DNA of 64,000 nt, taken from assembly GCA_027483895.1 (NCBI GenBank), contig JAIXTP010000002.1, positions 1 through 64,000 of the forward strand. The letters run 5' to 3'. Within the stretch, counting starts at the first letter, position 1. Each line of letters opens with the position of its first letter. Origin of the DNA: Hyphomicrobiales bacterium. Lineage in GTDB: Bacteria; Pseudomonadota; Alphaproteobacteria; Rhizobiales; Beijerinckiaceae. Positions 33,808-43,436 of the stretch are shown in pieces. The position numbers were made by a program, and so were the translations under genes. The notes under the pieces are model-generated. The model was given only the letters and a program-made list of their open reading frames with translations, was not told the DNA's origin and made no database searches.

Positions 33808-34692
33808 TCAGCGCTGGCAGACGCCGCAGAAGAAAGTGGAGCGGCCGGACTGGACGAGACGTCGGACGATCCCGCGGCAGCCCGGCGCGGGGCAAGGCTC
33901 TCCCTCCCGGTCATAGACGCGGAAGGCATGCTGAAAATAGCCGAGCGAGCCGTCGGTATGGACATAGTCGCGCAGCGTCGAGCCGCCCGCAGCGACCGCT
34001 TCCTCCAACACGTCTCGGATGACGGTCGCGAGCCGCTCCGCCCGCGCCGTCGGCCCGCCGTCCTTGCGCGCGAGCGTGCCCGCGGCCCTGCTCGGCGAGA
34101 GCCCGGCACGATGCAGGGCTTCGCAGACATAGATATTGCCGAGGCCCGCCACGAGCCGCTGATCGAGCAGGGCGGCCTTCAGCGGAGCGCTCCGCCCGGC
34201 GAAGAGCCGCGCGAGCGTCGCCCCGTCCAGCGCGTTGCCGAGCGGTTCGATCCCGACATGGCGGAACAGCGGATGCTCTTCGAGGCCGGCGCGTTCGACG
34301 AGCGCCATGAAGCCGAAGCGGCGGGCGTCGTTGTAGGTGATGCGGAAGCCGTTCGAGAGATGGAACACGACGTGGTCATGCACGGCGTTGCCGCCCGCCG
34401 CGTGATGGAAATCGCCGGGGGCCGAGGGCGCATCGCCGGGGCGCTCCACCGTGAAACGCCCCGTCATGCCCAGATGCATGACGAGCACCTCGCCCGAATC
34501 GAGATCGGCCAGCAGATATTTCGCGCGGCGGCCGAGCGCGGTGACGCGCCGTCCCTGAAGCCGCTCGGCGAAGCGTTCAGGAAAGGCGAAGCGCAGATCC
34601 TTCCGGCGCTGCTCCACGCGGTCCAGAACGGCGCCGGTCATCGCGGGCTCGAGGCCGCGTCGGACGGTTTCGACTTCGGGCAGCTCCGGCAT
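33808..34692 (-). CDS. mutM: Formamidopyrimidine-DNA glycosylase (Fpg/MutM)
   Basis: A 294-aa bifunctional glycosylase/AP lyase for 8-oxoguanine. The N-terminal [14 protein letters not shown] carries the catalytic Pro2 and Glu3. The helix-two-turn-helix has [19 protein letters not shown]. The C-terminal zinc finger has four cysteines (EPCPAPGC and FFCGVCQR) with the DNA-contacting GRSTF. It is divergent from ubiE, as in many alphaproteobacteria. Confidence 0.96.
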   Translation of the reverse strand: MPELPEVETVRRGLEPAMTGAVLDRVEQRRKDLRFAFPERFAERLQGRRVTALGRRAKYLLADLDSGEVLVMHLGMTGRFTVERPGDAPSAPGDFHHAAGGNAVHDHVVFHLSNGFRITYNDARRFGFMALVERAGLEEHPLFRHVGIEPLGNALDGATLARLFAGRSAPLKAALLDQRLVAGLGNIYVCEALHRAGLSPSRAAGTLARKDGGPTARAERLATVIRDVLEEAVAAGGSTLRDYVHTDGSLGYFQHAFRVYDREGEPCPAPGCRGIVRRLVQSGRSTFFCGVCQR

Positions 34693-34782
34693 GCGCGCGT
34701 CCTGAAACGGAAGACCCGCCGGACATAGCGGTTTGCGGCGGCGCACGCTATGGTCCGGCCGCATCGGCGCGGAAGGTGAGGC

Positions 34783-35559
34783 ATGCGAAGCGGACGGCGG
34801 CGCGAGAACGAGACCATGGACGAGACCCATTTCGGCTTCTCGACCGTGCGGCTCGATGAAAAGCAGGACCTCGTCGACGACGTGTTCCACAAGGTCGCGA
34901 AGCGCTACGACGTGATGAACGACGTCATGTCCGCGGGGCTGCATCGCGTGTGGAAGAACGCGATGGTCTCCGCGCTGCGTCCGCCCAAGACCCGGCCCTT
35001 CCGGCTTCTCGACGTCGCGGGCGGCACGGGCGACATCGCCTTCCGCGTGCTCGAAGCCGCAGGCCCGCAGGCCGATGCGACGGTGCTCGACATCAACGGC
35101 GACATGCTCGCGGTCGGCCGCGACCGTACCCCGGCGGCGTTCCGCGAGCGGATCGAGTTCGTGCAGGGCAATGCCGAGAGCCTGCCGCTGCCCGACGCGA
35201 CCTTCGACGCCTACACGATCGCCTTCGGCATCCGGAACGTGCCGCGCATCGAACTCGCGCTCGCGGAAGCGCATCGCGTGCTCAAGCGGGGCGGGCGGAT
35301 CCTGGTGCTCGAATTCGCGCAGCCCGACGTTCCCGTCTTCGACGCGGTCTACGACGCCTATTCCTTCAACGTCGTCCCGCTGATGGGCAAGGCGGTCGCG
35401 GGCGATGCAGAGCCCTATCGCTATCTCGTGGAGTCGATCCGCAAATTCCCGACGCCCGCGACCTTCGCGGCGATGATCGAGGATGCGGGCTTCCGCCGCG
35501 TGACCCATCGCCCGATGACCGGCGGGATCGTGCGCCTCCATTCCGGTTGGAAGCTCTGA
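34783..35559 (+). CDS. ubiE: Ubiquinone/menaquinone C-methyltransferase UbiE
   Basis: A 258-aa SAM-dependent methyltransferase. Motif I is [14 protein letters not shown]; the family segments [20 protein letters not shown] and [12 protein letters not shown] are present. It methylates the C2 position of the quinone ring in ubiquinone synthesis. ATG 34783 has GGAAGGTGAGG upstream; ATG 34816 (MDETHFGF) is an alternative start. It is 16 bases before ubiB. Confidence 0.96.
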   Translation: MRSGRRRENETMDETHFGFSTVRLDEKQDLVDDVFHKVAKRYDVMNDVMSAGLHRVWKNAMVSALRPPKTRPFRLLDVAGGTGDIAFRVLEAAGPQADATVLDINGDMLAVGRDRTPAAFRERIEFVQGNAESLPLPDATFDAYTIAFGIRNVPRIELALAEAHRVLKRGGRILVLEFAQPDVPVFDAVYDAYSFNVVPLMGKAVAGDAEPYRYLVESIRKFPTPATFAAMIEDAGFRRVTHRPMTGGIVRLHSGWKL

Positions 35560-35575
35560 GCGGACGGCGGATCGC

Positions 35576-37144
35576 GTGCCTTATTCCTTCTCGTCCCTTT
35601 TCCGCCTCGCCCGCGTCGGATTCGTGCTCGCGCGTGAAGGCGCCCTCAAGCTCGCGGCGCCCGCCGATCTTCCGCCCGCCGTCGCGACGTTGATCCGGCT
35701 CGTTCGGCTCGTTCTCGAAAAACGCGGCATCGGCGACGGCGGCGAGGCGCTGGCCGCCGCGCTGACGCGTCTCGGACCGAGCTACATCAAATTCGGCCAG
35801 TTCCTCGCGACCCGGCCGGACGTCGTGGGCGTGCGCGTGGCGCGCGACCTCGAACGCCTGCAGGACCGGCTTCCCGCCTTCCCGCGGGCCGCGGCGGTGG
35901 CGACGCTCGAGCAGAGCTTCGAGCGACCGCTGTCCGAGATCTTCACGGAATTCGGCGAGCCCGTGGCGGCGGCTTCCATCGCGCAGGTCCATCGCGCGAC
36001 GACGCCCGACGGGCGCAACGTCGCGGTGAAGGTGCTGCGGCCCGGCATCCGCGCCCGCTTCCGCCGCGACCTCACGGCCATGGCCTTCGCCGCCCGGACG
36101 CTCGAAAGCCTTTCGACCGAGGCGCGCCGTCTCCGCTTCGTCGAGGTGGTCGAGACGTTGGCGCGCTCCGTGACCATGGAGATGGATCTCCGGCTCGAAG
36201 CGGCCGCCCTGTCCGAGATGGGCGAGAACACCCGCGACGACGCGGATTTCCGCGTGCCTCAGGTCGATTGGGACCGGACGGGCCGCGAGGTCCTCACGCT
36301 CGAATGGATCGACGGGATCCCGCTCAACGACATCGCCGCGATCGAGGCCGCGGGCCATGACCGGGTGGCGCTCGGCCGATCGGTGATCCAGAACTTCCTG
36401 CGCCATGCGCTGCGCGACGGCTTCTTCCATGCCGACATGCATCCGGGGAACCTGTTCGTCGATCGCGACGGCCTTCTCTGCGCGGTCGATTTCGGCATCA
36501 TGGGTCGGCAGGGCCCCAAGGAACGTCGGTTCCTCGCCGAAATCCTGCTCGGCTTCATCACCCGCAATTATCGCCGCGTCGCCGAAGTTCATTTCGAGGC
36601 GGGCTACGTGCCGGGCAATCATTCGATCGACGAATTCGCGCAGGCGATCCGGGCGATCGGCGAGCCGATCCACAACCGCCGGGCCGACGAGATCTCGATG
36701 GCCAAGCTCTTGACCCTGCTGTTCGAGGTCACCGGCCTGTTCGACATGCAGACGCGCACGGAACTCGTGATGCTGCAGAAGACGATGGTCGTCGTCGAAG
36801 GCGTCGGCCGTTCGCTCGACCCGCATCTCGACATGTGGTCGACCGCGGAACCCGTTGTCCGCGAATGGATCGAGCGCAATCTCGGGCCGGTGGGGCGCAT
36901 CGAGGAGGCGGGCCGCGGCGCGTTGTCGCTCGCGGGCATTCTCGGCACGCTGCCGGGGCTCGCGGCCAAGGCCGACACGGTCGCCGCGCGGCTCGAAGCC
37001 GCGACGCGCGAGGGCTTCCTGCTCGATCCGCGCAGCGCGGCGGCCATCGGCCGCGCCGAGGCCCGGGGCCGGCGCTGGAGCACCGTGGCGCTCTGGCTCA
37101 TCGCGGGCCTGCTCGGCTGGATCGCCCTGCACCTTCAGCCCTGA
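35576..37144 (+). CDS. ubiB: UbiB (ABC1/ADCK-type) protein kinase-like ubiquinone biosynthesis protein
   Basis: A 522-aa atypical kinase-like ATPase. The family KxGQ motif is in [13 protein letters not shown], the A-rich loop in [12 protein letters not shown], and the catalytic core in [15 protein letters not shown] and AVDFGIMG. Two hydrophobic segments lie at the C-terminus ([14 protein letters not shown]). It supports ubiquinone assembly, perhaps by extracting precursors from the membrane. GTG start; the ribosome site is weak. Confidence 0.93.
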   Translation: MPYSFSSLFRLARVGFVLAREGALKLAAPADLPPAVATLIRLVRLVLEKRGIGDGGEALAAALTRLGPSYIKFGQFLATRPDVVGVRVARDLERLQDRLPAFPRAAAVATLEQSFERPLSEIFTEFGEPVAAASIAQVHRATTPDGRNVAVKVLRPGIRARFRRDLTAMAFAARTLESLSTEARRLRFVEVVETLARSVTMEMDLRLEAAALSEMGENTRDDADFRVPQVDWDRTGREVLTLEWIDGIPLNDIAAIEAAGHDRVALGRSVIQNFLRHALRDGFFHADMHPGNLFVDRDGLLCAVDFGIMGRQGPKERRFLAEILLGFITRNYRRVAEVHFEAGYVPGNHSIDEFAQAIRAIGEPIHNRRADEISMAKLLTLLFEVTGLFDMQTRTELVMLQKTMVVVEGVGRSLDPHLDMWSTAEPVVREWIERNLGPVGRIEEAGRGALSLAGILGTLPGLAAKADTVAARLEAATREGFLLDPRSAAAIGRAEARGRRWSTVALWLIAGLLGWIALHLQP

Positions 37145-37205
37145 ACACGGGCGTGTTACAGAATTTCACGCGACCTCGCGGGAATAGAGGTCGAGGGGGC
37201 TCGCC

Positions 37206-38423
37206 ATGCTCGCGGACAAACGGATCCTGCTGATCGTCGGCGGCGGCATCGCCGCCTACAAGAGCCTCGAACTCGTCCGCGAGATCCGCAAGCGCGGCGG
37301 CAGCGTGCGCTGCATCCTCACCAAGGCGGGCGAGCAGTTCGTCACGCCCTTGTCGCTGTCGAGCCTTTCCGGCGACAAGGTCTACGGCGATCTCTTCTCG
37401 CTGACCGACGAAGCCGAGATGGGTCATATCGAATTGTCGCGCGCGGCCGACCTCGTGGTGGTCGCGCCGGCGACGGCCGATCTCATGGCGAAGGCCGCGA
37501 ACGGTCTCGCCGGCGACCTCGCCTCCACCGCCCTGCTCGCGACCGACAAGGACGTGCTCTATGCGCCGGCGATGAACGTGCGCATGTGGCTGCACCCGGC
37601 GACGCAGCGCAATGTCGCGCGGCTGAAGCAGGACGGCGCGGCCTTCGTCGGTCCCGACGAGGGCGAGATGGCCTGCGGCGAATTCGGTCCCGGCCGCATG
37701 GCGGAACCCGCCGCGATCGCCGATGCGATCGAGCGTGCGCTCGACGCGCCCGCAGGCCGGCCACTCGCCGGCAAACGCGTCCTCGTGACGGCGGGCCCGA
37801 CGCATGAGCCGATCGATCCGGTCCGCTACATCGCCAATCGCTCGTCCGGCAAGCAGGGCTACGCCATCGCGGCCGCGGCGGCGGCCGCCGGCGCCGACGT
37901 GACCCTCGTCTCCGGTCCCGTCGCGCTGCCCGACCCCAAAGGAGTCCGCGTGGTCCGCATCGAGACGGCGCGGGACATGCTGGCGGCGGTGGAACGCGCC
38001 CTGCCCGCCGACGCCGCGATCTTCTGCGCCGCGGTGGCCGACTGGCGCGCCGCGCAGGAAGGCGCCGAAAAGATCAAGAAGACGGGCGACGCGCCGGCGC
38101 CGCTGGCGCTCGCCGAGAACCCCGACATCCTCGCCACCGTCTCGCGTCTGCGGGAAGGTCGTCCGCCGCTGGTCGTCGGCTTCGCGGCAGAGACCGAAAA
38201 GGTGCTCGACCACGCCCGGTCGAAGCTCGCCAAAAAAGGCTGCGACTGGATCGTGGCCAACGATGTGAGCCCGGAAGACGGCGTGATGGGCGGCGACCGC
38301 AACACGGTTCATCTCGTCACGGCCGCGGGCGTCGAATCCTGGCCGACGATGGACAAGGCACAGGTGGCCGAGCGGCTCGTCGCGCGGATCGCGGCCGCGC
38401 TGCCCGAGGGGATGTGGACATGA
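37206..38423 (+). CDS. coaBC: Bifunctional phosphopantothenoylcysteine decarboxylase / phosphopantothenate-cysteine ligase
   Basis: A 405-aa CoA-synthesis enzyme. The CoaC half (about 1-185) binds FMN and has [14 protein letters not shown], the catalytic His in [12 protein letters not shown], and PAMNVRMW. The CoaB half follows with [25 protein letters not shown] and the AAVADW and KIKK segments. ATG has GAGGGGG upstream. Its stop overlaps dut in ATGA. Confidence 0.95.
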   Translation: MLADKRILLIVGGGIAAYKSLELVREIRKRGGSVRCILTKAGEQFVTPLSLSSLSGDKVYGDLFSLTDEAEMGHIELSRAADLVVVAPATADLMAKAANGLAGDLASTALLATDKDVLYAPAMNVRMWLHPATQRNVARLKQDGAAFVGPDEGEMACGEFGPGRMAEPAAIADAIERALDAPAGRPLAGKRVLVTAGPTHEPIDPVRYIANRSSGKQGYAIAAAAAAAGADVTLVSGPVALPDPKGVRVVRIETARDMLAAVERALPADAAIFCAAVADWRAAQEGAEKIKKTGDAPAPLALAENPDILATVSRLREGRPPLVVGFAAETEKVLDHARSKLAKKGCDWIVANDVSPEDGVMGGDRNTVHLVTAAGVESWPTMDKAQVAERLVARIAAALPEGMWT

Positions 38424-38869
38424 CGGTCGCGATCGGACTGCGTCGCCTGCCGCACGGGGCCGGCCTTCCGGAGCCGCGTTACGAAACCGCGGGCGCCGCC
38501 GGCATGGACCTCACGGCCGCGGTGCCCGAAGACGCGCCCGTCGTGTTGGCGCCGGGCGGGCGGGCGCTCGTCCCCACGGGCCTCGCCATCGAACTGCCCG
38601 CGGGCTACGAGGCGCAGGTCCGTCCCCGTTCGGGCCTCGCGATCAAGTTTGGCGTCACGGTCCTCAATGCGCCGGGCACGGTCGACAGCGATTACCGTGG
38701 CGAAGTGGCCGTGATTCTGGTCAACCACGGAGAGGCGCCCTACATCGTCTCCCGCGGGATGCGTATCGCGCAGCTCGTGATCGCCCCGGTCACGCGGGGC
38801 ATGTTCGTCGAGAAGCACGAATTGGAATCGACCGCGCGCGGCGCCGGAGGTTTCGGTTCGACGGGCTGA
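38420..38869 (+). CDS. dut: dUTP diphosphatase (dUTPase)
   Basis: A 149-aa trimeric dUTPase that keeps uracil out of DNA. The five motifs are visible: [39 protein letters not shown] and the C-terminal [11 protein letters not shown] that closes over the active site. ATG 38420 overlaps the coaBC stop by four bases and has GAGGGG upstream; GTG 38414 is less likely. Confidence 0.96.
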   Translation: MTVAIGLRRLPHGAGLPEPRYETAGAAGMDLTAAVPEDAPVVLAPGGRALVPTGLAIELPAGYEAQVRPRSGLAIKFGVTVLNAPGTVDSDYRGEVAVILVNHGEAPYIVSRGMRIAQLVIAPVTRGMFVEKHELESTARGAGGFGSTG

Positions 38870-38887
38870 GCCTTCGCCGGAGTTCCC

Positions 38888-39337
38888 ATGATCCTTCTCT
38901 CCCGACGCAGTCTCCTCGCGATCGCCGCCGTGGTGGACATCGCTCTGCATGCGCGGCCCAATCCCGTGGCCGCCAAAAGCCTCGCCTCGCGGCACGATCT
39001 GCCGCCCCGGCATCTCGAAACCATGCTGCAGGCGCTCGTGCGCTGCGGCATCCTGAAGGGCGTCCGCGGTCCGCGCGGCGGCTATGAGCTGGCCAAGGAA
39101 CGCCGCCGCATCACCGCCGGCGACATCGTCCGTGCGGCCATGAATTCCACGGGCGAGGACTCGATGCCCCCGGTGCCCGTCTCTGCCCTCGTCAGCGACG
39201 TGATCGGGCCGACCGTGGAACGCGCCGGACGCTCCTTCCTCGAAAAGCTCGACGCAGTGACCGTCGAGGATCTCTGCCGCCAGGCCGCCGAGATGAACGC
39301 CGTCCGCATTCCTGAGACGGCAGATTTTACAATCTAA
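38888..39337 (+). CDS. Rrf2-family transcriptional regulator, probable regulator of cysK
   Basis: A 149-aa winged-helix regulator. It begins with the Rrf2 pattern MILLSRRSLLAIAAVVDIALHA, followed by the recognition segment LPPRHLETMLQALVR and wing VRGPRGGYELAK. The three clustered cysteines that hold a 2Fe-2S cluster in IscR/RsrR types are absent; the only cysteines are RCGIL and LCRQ. That resembles the cluster-free CymR branch, which controls cysteine genes. It sits directly upstream of cysK, and its last codons overlap a likely operator. It is 18 bases after dut. Confidence 0.88.
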   Translation: MILLSRRSLLAIAAVVDIALHARPNPVAAKSLASRHDLPPRHLETMLQALVRCGILKGVRGPRGGYELAKERRRITAGDIVRAAMNSTGEDSMPPVPVSALVSDVIGPTVERAGRSFLEKLDAVTVEDLCRQAAEMNAVRIPETADFTI

Positions 39338-39354
39338 ATTGTATTATTTATTTT
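39326..39354 (+). promoter_or_regulatory. cysK promoter with an embedded inverted repeat (probable Rrf2 operator)
   Basis: TTTACA (39326-39331) and TATTTT (39349-39354) are 17 bases apart in a very AT-rich patch that overlaps the end of the rrf2 gene. Between the hexamers lies TACAAT-CTAA-ATTGTA (39328-39343), a perfect 6-bp inverted repeat. A regulator bound there would block RNA polymerase. Confidence 0.6.
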
Positions 39355-39387
39355 TATATCGACATAGGATGTGAAATAGGCGACGAT

Positions 39388-39408
39388 GTCCTCCATCGAT
39401 CGGAGGAC
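39388..39408 (+). promoter_or_regulatory. Hairpin sequestering the cysK ribosome binding site
   Basis: GTCCTCC (39388-39394) pairs perfectly with GGAGGAC (39402-39408) around the loop ATCGATC. The right arm is the cysK Shine-Dalgarno sequence, six bases before the ATG, so folding would hide it. Confidence 0.6.
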
Positions 39409-39413
39409 ACGCC

Positions 39414-40400
39414 ATGACCGCAGCCGCCAGAAAGAACGACGCCGCACCGGACCGCGTTCCGGGTCGCGGGCGCATCTATTCCTCCATCACGGAAACGATC
39501 GGCGACACGCCTTTGGTTCGCCTCGACCGTCTCGCCGAACAGCTCGGCGTCCAGGCGAAGCTCGTCGCGAAGCTCGAATTCTTCAATCCGATCGCCAGCG
39601 TGAAGGACCGCATCGGCGCGGCGATGATCGACGCGCTGGAAGACGACGGGCTTCTGAAGCCGGGCGGCACGCTCATCGAGCCGACCTCCGGAAATACCGG
39701 CATCGCGCTGGCCTTCGTCGCCGCCGAGCGCGGCTACCGGCTCATCCTCGTGATGCCGGACTCGATGTCGATCGAACGGCGCAAGATGCTCGCGCTGCTC
39801 GGCGCCGAACTCGAACTCACCCCCGCGGCGATGGGCATGAAGGGCGCGATCGCGCGCGCCGAGGAACTGAAGGCCTCGATCCCCGGCGCGATCATCCCGC
39901 AGCAGTTCAAGAACCCCGCCAACCCGGACATCCACCGCCGCACCACGGCCGAGGAAATCTGGAACGACACCAAGGGCGAGGTCGACGTCCTCGTGTCCGG
40001 CGTCGGCACCGGCGGCACCATCACGGGCGTCGGGCAGGTGCTCAAGGCCCGTCGTCCGGGCGTCCGCATCGTGGCCGTCGAGCCCGAGGACTCGCCGGTT
40101 CTTTCGGGCGGCGCGCCAGGGCCGCACAAGATCCAGGGCATCGGCGCGGGCTTCGTGCCCGACGTGCTCGACCGCAGCGTGATCGACGAGGTCGTGACCG
40201 TCGGCAATCAGTCGGCCTTCGAAACGGCCCGCAAGCTCGCGCGCGTCGAAGGCATCCCGACCGGCATCTCGGCCGGCGCCGCCGTGACGGCCGCCGTCGA
40301 GGTGGGGCGCCGCCCCGAGATGGCGGGCAAGACCATCGTCATCATCATCCCCTCCTTCGCCGAGCGCTATCTCTCGACCGCGCTGTTCGAAGGGCTCTGA
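39414..40400 (+). CDS. cysK: Cysteine synthase A (O-acetylserine sulfhydrylase)
   Basis: A 328-aa PLP enzyme making cysteine from O-acetylserine and sulfide. It has a short polar N-terminal extension (about 18 residues), then [14 protein letters not shown], the PLP lysine in [12 protein letters not shown], the substrate loop [11 protein letters not shown] and the glycine-rich phosphate loop [12 protein letters not shown]. Preceded by an operator-like promoter and SD hairpin, followed by an 18-bp terminator stem. Confidence 0.95.
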   Translation: MTAAARKNDAAPDRVPGRGRIYSSITETIGDTPLVRLDRLAEQLGVQAKLVAKLEFFNPIASVKDRIGAAMIDALEDDGLLKPGGTLIEPTSGNTGIALAFVAAERGYRLILVMPDSMSIERRKMLALLGAELELTPAAMGMKGAIARAEELKASIPGAIIPQQFKNPANPDIHRRTTAEEIWNDTKGEVDVLVSGVGTGGTITGVGQVLKARRPGVRIVAVEPEDSPVLSGGAPGPHKIQGIGAGFVPDVLDRSVIDEVVTVGNQSAFETARKLARVEGIPTGISAGAAVTAAVEVGRRPEMAGKTIVIIIPSFAERYLSTALFEGL

Positions 40401-40417
40401 TCGAGCCGGGATGCGGA

Positions 40418-40457
40418 AAACGCAAAAGGGCGGCCTCTCGGCCGCCCTTTTGCGTTT
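40418..40457. terminator. Bidirectional intrinsic terminator between cysK and the hydroxyacid dehydrogenase gene
   Basis: A perfect 18-bp stem (40418-40435 with 40440-40457, loop TCTC). The arms include AAAAGGGCGGCC and GGCCGCCCTTTT, so either strand yields a GC stem followed by T residues. The stop codon of the minus-strand gene begins at its right edge. Confidence 0.92.
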
Positions 40458-41452
40458 CAGAGCATCGAGGGGAGCACGCGATCCGGCGGACGATGGCCGT
40501 CCATGAAGGTCTTGATGTTGACGATGACCTTCTCGCCCATGTCGTTGCGGCCTTCGATCGTGGCCGAGCCCATATGCGGCAGCACGACGACCTTGTTCTT
40601 GCGCGCGAGCTTGAGCATCCGCGGCGAGACGGCGGGCTCGTGCTCGAACACGTCGAGGCCTGCGCCCGCGATCTCGTCGTTTTCCAGCATCCGCGTCAGG
40701 GCCGTCTCGTCGATGATCTCGCCGCGGGCGGTGTTCACGACGATCGCGTCGGGCTTCAAGAGCTTCAGCCGCCGCGCCGACAAAAGGTGATAGGTCGCGG
40801 GCGTGTGCGGGCAGTTCACCGACACGATGTCCATGCGGGCGAGCATCTGGTCGAGCGAGTCCCAATAGGTCGCTTCCAATTGCTCCTCGATCGCGGTCGG
40901 GACGCGGCGGCGGTTGTGATAGTGCACCTGCAGGCCGAAGGCGCGGGCGCGCTTGGCGAGCGCCTGCCCGATTCGGCCCATGCCGACGATGCCGAGCCGC
41001 TTGCCGGTGATGCGGTGGCCGAGCATCCAGGTCGGAGACCAGCCGTTCCAAGCCTCGTCCGGGATCACCCGCGCGCCTTCCGCGATGCGGCGGGCGACGG
41101 CGAGGATCAGCGCCATGGTCATGTCGGCCGTATCTTCCGTCAGCACGCCGGGCGTGTTGGTGACGGTGATGCCGCGCGACAGCGCGGTCTGCACGTCGAT
41201 ATTGTCGACGCCGTTGCCGAAATTGGCGATCAGCCGAAGGTTCTCGCCCGCCTGAGCGAGCACCGATGCGTCGATCCGGTCGGTGACGGTGGGGACCAGC
41301 ACGTCGGCGGTCTTCACCGCTTCCACAAGCTCGGCCGCGGTCATGGGACTGTCGTCGACATTGAGGCGGGTGTCGAACAGCTCCCGCATGCGGGTTTCGA
41401 CCGCGTCGGGGAGGCGCCGCGTGACGACGACGACGGGCTTCTTCTTCGGCAT
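40457..41452 (-). CDS. D-isomer-specific 2-hydroxyacid dehydrogenase (glyoxylate/hydroxypyruvate reductase type)
   Basis: A 331-aa NAD(P)-dependent enzyme. The Rossmann motif is GIVGMGRIGQALAKR. The catalytic trio is Arg in VNTARGEII, Glu in GLDVFEHEP and His in VLPHMGSAT. The segment LIANFGNGVDNID and the overall fit resemble GyaR-type glyoxylate reductases. Substrate is inferred, not shown. The start MPKKKPVVVV has no competing ATG. Confidence 0.9.
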   Translation of the reverse strand: MPKKKPVVVVTRRLPDAVETRMRELFDTRLNVDDSPMTAAELVEAVKTADVLVPTVTDRIDASVLAQAGENLRLIANFGNGVDNIDVQTALSRGITVTNTPGVLTEDTADMTMALILAVARRIAEGARVIPDEAWNGWSPTWMLGHRITGKRLGIVGMGRIGQALAKRARAFGLQVHYHNRRRVPTAIEEQLEATYWDSLDQMLARMDIVSVNCPHTPATYHLLSARRLKLLKPDAIVVNTARGEIIDETALTRMLENDEIAGAGLDVFEHEPAVSPRMLKLARKNKVVVLPHMGSATIEGRNDMGEKVIVNIKTFMDGHRPPDRVLPSML

Positions 41453-41639
41453 GTCGGCTCCCCGCTGACCCGTCGACGCCCGAAGCGACCACGGGATTCA
41501 TTCATCGTTAACCCCGGGCGGCGAAGAACTGCAGGATCGCACCTCGTCGAGCCGACCTTCGGAATCCTCCATAACGAGCGGTTCCGAGAAACACAACGGC
41601 CCGGACCGTGGTCCGAAAGCATCATGGAGGCGGACGGTC

Positions 41640-42164
41640 TTGGGCCGAAAGGGTGTGTTTTCCTGCATCGCGGCGCTCTTCGGCCTGCTTCTGGCGGGAA
41701 CGGCGCAGGCGGCCGACGAACTCGGCAAGGGCACGGCCACCGGCCTGCCGCTTCCGCGCTTCGCGAGCCTCAAATCCGATCGCGTCAATCTGCGCGAAGG
41801 CCCCAGCAAGGATCATCGCACGACCTGGATCTTCCAGCGGGCGGGCCTCCCGGTCGAAATCACGGCCGAATTCGAGATCTGGCGGCGCATCCGCGACTCG
41901 GAAGGCACCGAAGGCTGGGTCCTCCACAGCCTTCTTTCGGGCCGCCGCACCGCCCTCGTCTCGCCCTGGGCCCGCAACGAGGCTCAGCCGATCTTCGCGA
42001 AGGCCGCGGAGGAAAGCGGGCTCGCCGCGCAGCTGCAATCGGGCGTGCTGGCCACGATCAAGCGCTGCGACGGCAATTGGTGCCGTCTGACGGGCGAGGG
42101 TTACGACGGCTGGATCCGTCAGGACCGCCTGTGGGGCGCCTATCCCGGCGAAAAGATCGACTGA
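41640..42164 (+). CDS. Exported bacterial SH3-domain protein
   Basis: A 174-aa protein with a signal peptide ending at GTAQA-AD. The mature part contains an SH3-like region starting ASLKSDRVNLREGPSKDHR and a C-terminal repeat-like segment KRCDGNWCRLTGEGYDGWIR, the usual pattern of SH3_4 proteins that bind cell-wall or envelope components. I take TTG 41640 as the start because GGAGG precedes it; a GTG at 41655 is possible. Role not known. Confidence 0.8.
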   Translation: MGRKGVFSCIAALFGLLLAGTAQAADELGKGTATGLPLPRFASLKSDRVNLREGPSKDHRTTWIFQRAGLPVEITAEFEIWRRIRDSEGTEGWVLHSLLSGRRTALVSPWARNEAQPIFAKAAEESGLAAQLQSGVLATIKRCDGNWCRLTGEGYDGWIRQDRLWGAYPGEKID

Positions 42165-42180
42165 CGAAGAGGCTCGGCCC

Positions 42181-42690
42181 TCAGGCCGAGGTCTTGCGGC
42201 GCAGGCGGACGATCACGTCGACGCGCGCGATCTCCATGCCTTCGGGCGGCTCCGGCAGCGTGCCGATTTCCACCGCCGGCCCTTCGATGTCGACGAGCGC
42301 ATTGTCGCCCTCGACGAAGAAGTGATGGTGATTGCCGGTATTGGTGTCGAAATAGGTCTTGGCGCCGTCGACCGCGACCTCGCGCAGAAGACCGGCTTCC
42401 GTGAATTGATGCAGCGTGTTGTAGACGGTCGCCAGCGACACGGGCACGCGCGCCCGGCCGGCTTCCTCGAACAGCATCTCGGCCGTCACGTGCCGATCGC
42501 CCTTGGCGAAGAGCAGCCAGCCGAGGCCGACGCGCTGGCGGGTCGGGCGCAGCCCGGCCGTCCGCAGGCGCACGCGCAGGTCATGCACGGGGCATCCGTT
42601 GCGGCCCGTGCTGCGGGCGGGGTCGGCAGCCTGAAGCGCTGCGGGAACGGTCGGAAGGGTCGCCATGCGGTCCGGTCGGGAGATCGTCAT
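42181..42690 (-). CDS. irr: Iron response regulator Irr (Fur family)
   Basis: A 169-aa Fur-superfamily regulator. After a variable N-terminus comes NGCPVHDLR, a Cys-Pro haem regulatory motif near residue 33 as in Bradyrhizobium Irr. Then follow LRPTRQRVGLGWLLF, the DNA-recognition helix VSLATVYNTLHQF, and NHHHFFVE, the His-rich second haem site. In relatives Irr is active when iron is low and is degraded on binding haem. The start is either 42690 or the ATG at 42666. Divergent from fabA. Confidence 0.92.
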   Translation of the reverse strand: MTISRPDRMATLPTVPAALQAADPARSTGRNGCPVHDLRVRLRTAGLRPTRQRVGLGWLLFAKGDRHVTAEMLFEEAGRARVPVSLATVYNTLHQFTEAGLLREVAVDGAKTYFDTNTGNHHHFFVEGDNALVDIEGPAVEIGTLPEPPEGMEIARVDVIVRLRRKTSA

Positions 42691-42846
42691 CGAGGCCTTA
42701 TCATAGGAAGCCCGGAGGCCTCCCGCAACAGCGCCGCCCTCCCGTCATGCTGCCGGCTTTCGATACGCGGGGCCGTGTGCTACCAACTCGCCCGCATGCG
42801 CCCGCCGGCGCGTCGATTCTGAGTAGAGACGGAGCCCTAAGGGCCA

Positions 42847-43350
42847 ATGGAAAAGCGGTCGAGCTACGAATACGAGGATCTCCTGGCCTGCGGACGCGGC
42901 GAGCTGTTCGGGCCGGGCAATGCGCAACTCCCGCTTCCGCCGATGTTGATGTTCGACCGGATCGCGGAAATCTCCGAGACTGGGGGGCCGCACGGCAAGG
43001 GCTTCATCCGCGCCGAATTCGCCATCAAGCCGGATCTGTGGTTCTTCCCCTGCCACTTTCAGGGCGACCCGGTGATGCCGGGCTGCCTCGGCCTCGATGC
43101 CCTGTGGCAGCTCACCGGCTTCTATCTCGGCTGGCTCGGCGCGGAAGGCCGCGGCCGCGCGCTGGGCGTGGGCGAGGTGAAGTTCAGCGATCAGGTCCTG
43201 CCGACCGTCAAAAAGGTGGTCTACGGCGTGGATCTGAAGCGCGTGTTCCGCTCGAAGCTGGTGCTCGGCATCGCCGACGGCTGGCTGGAGGCCGACGGTC
43301 GCCGCATCTACGAGGCGAACGACCTGCGCGTGGGACTTTTCAAGTCCTGA
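42847..43350 (+). CDS. fabA: 3-hydroxydecanoyl-ACP dehydratase/isomerase FabA
   Basis: A 167-aa hot-dog-fold enzyme that dehydrates 3-hydroxydecanoyl-ACP and isomerises it to the cis-3 form, the branch point to unsaturated fatty acids. Catalytic His is in [14 protein letters not shown] and the Asp in [10 protein letters not shown]. First gene of fabA-fabB-fabI, with irr divergent upstream, an arrangement I know from other Hyphomicrobiales. Confidence 0.96.
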   Translation: MEKRSSYEYEDLLACGRGELFGPGNAQLPLPPMLMFDRIAEISETGGPHGKGFIRAEFAIKPDLWFFPCHFQGDPVMPGCLGLDALWQLTGFYLGWLGAEGRGRALGVGEVKFSDQVLPTVKKVVYGVDLKRVFRSKLVLGIADGWLEADGRRIYEANDLRVGLFKS

Positions 43351-43436
43351 GAGTTCGATCGGCCTCGGGGCCGGTCCGTGGAAGACCATGAGCGGACGGT
43401 CCGGGGGGCGTCCGCCGTCAGTCGGGAGTACGCACC

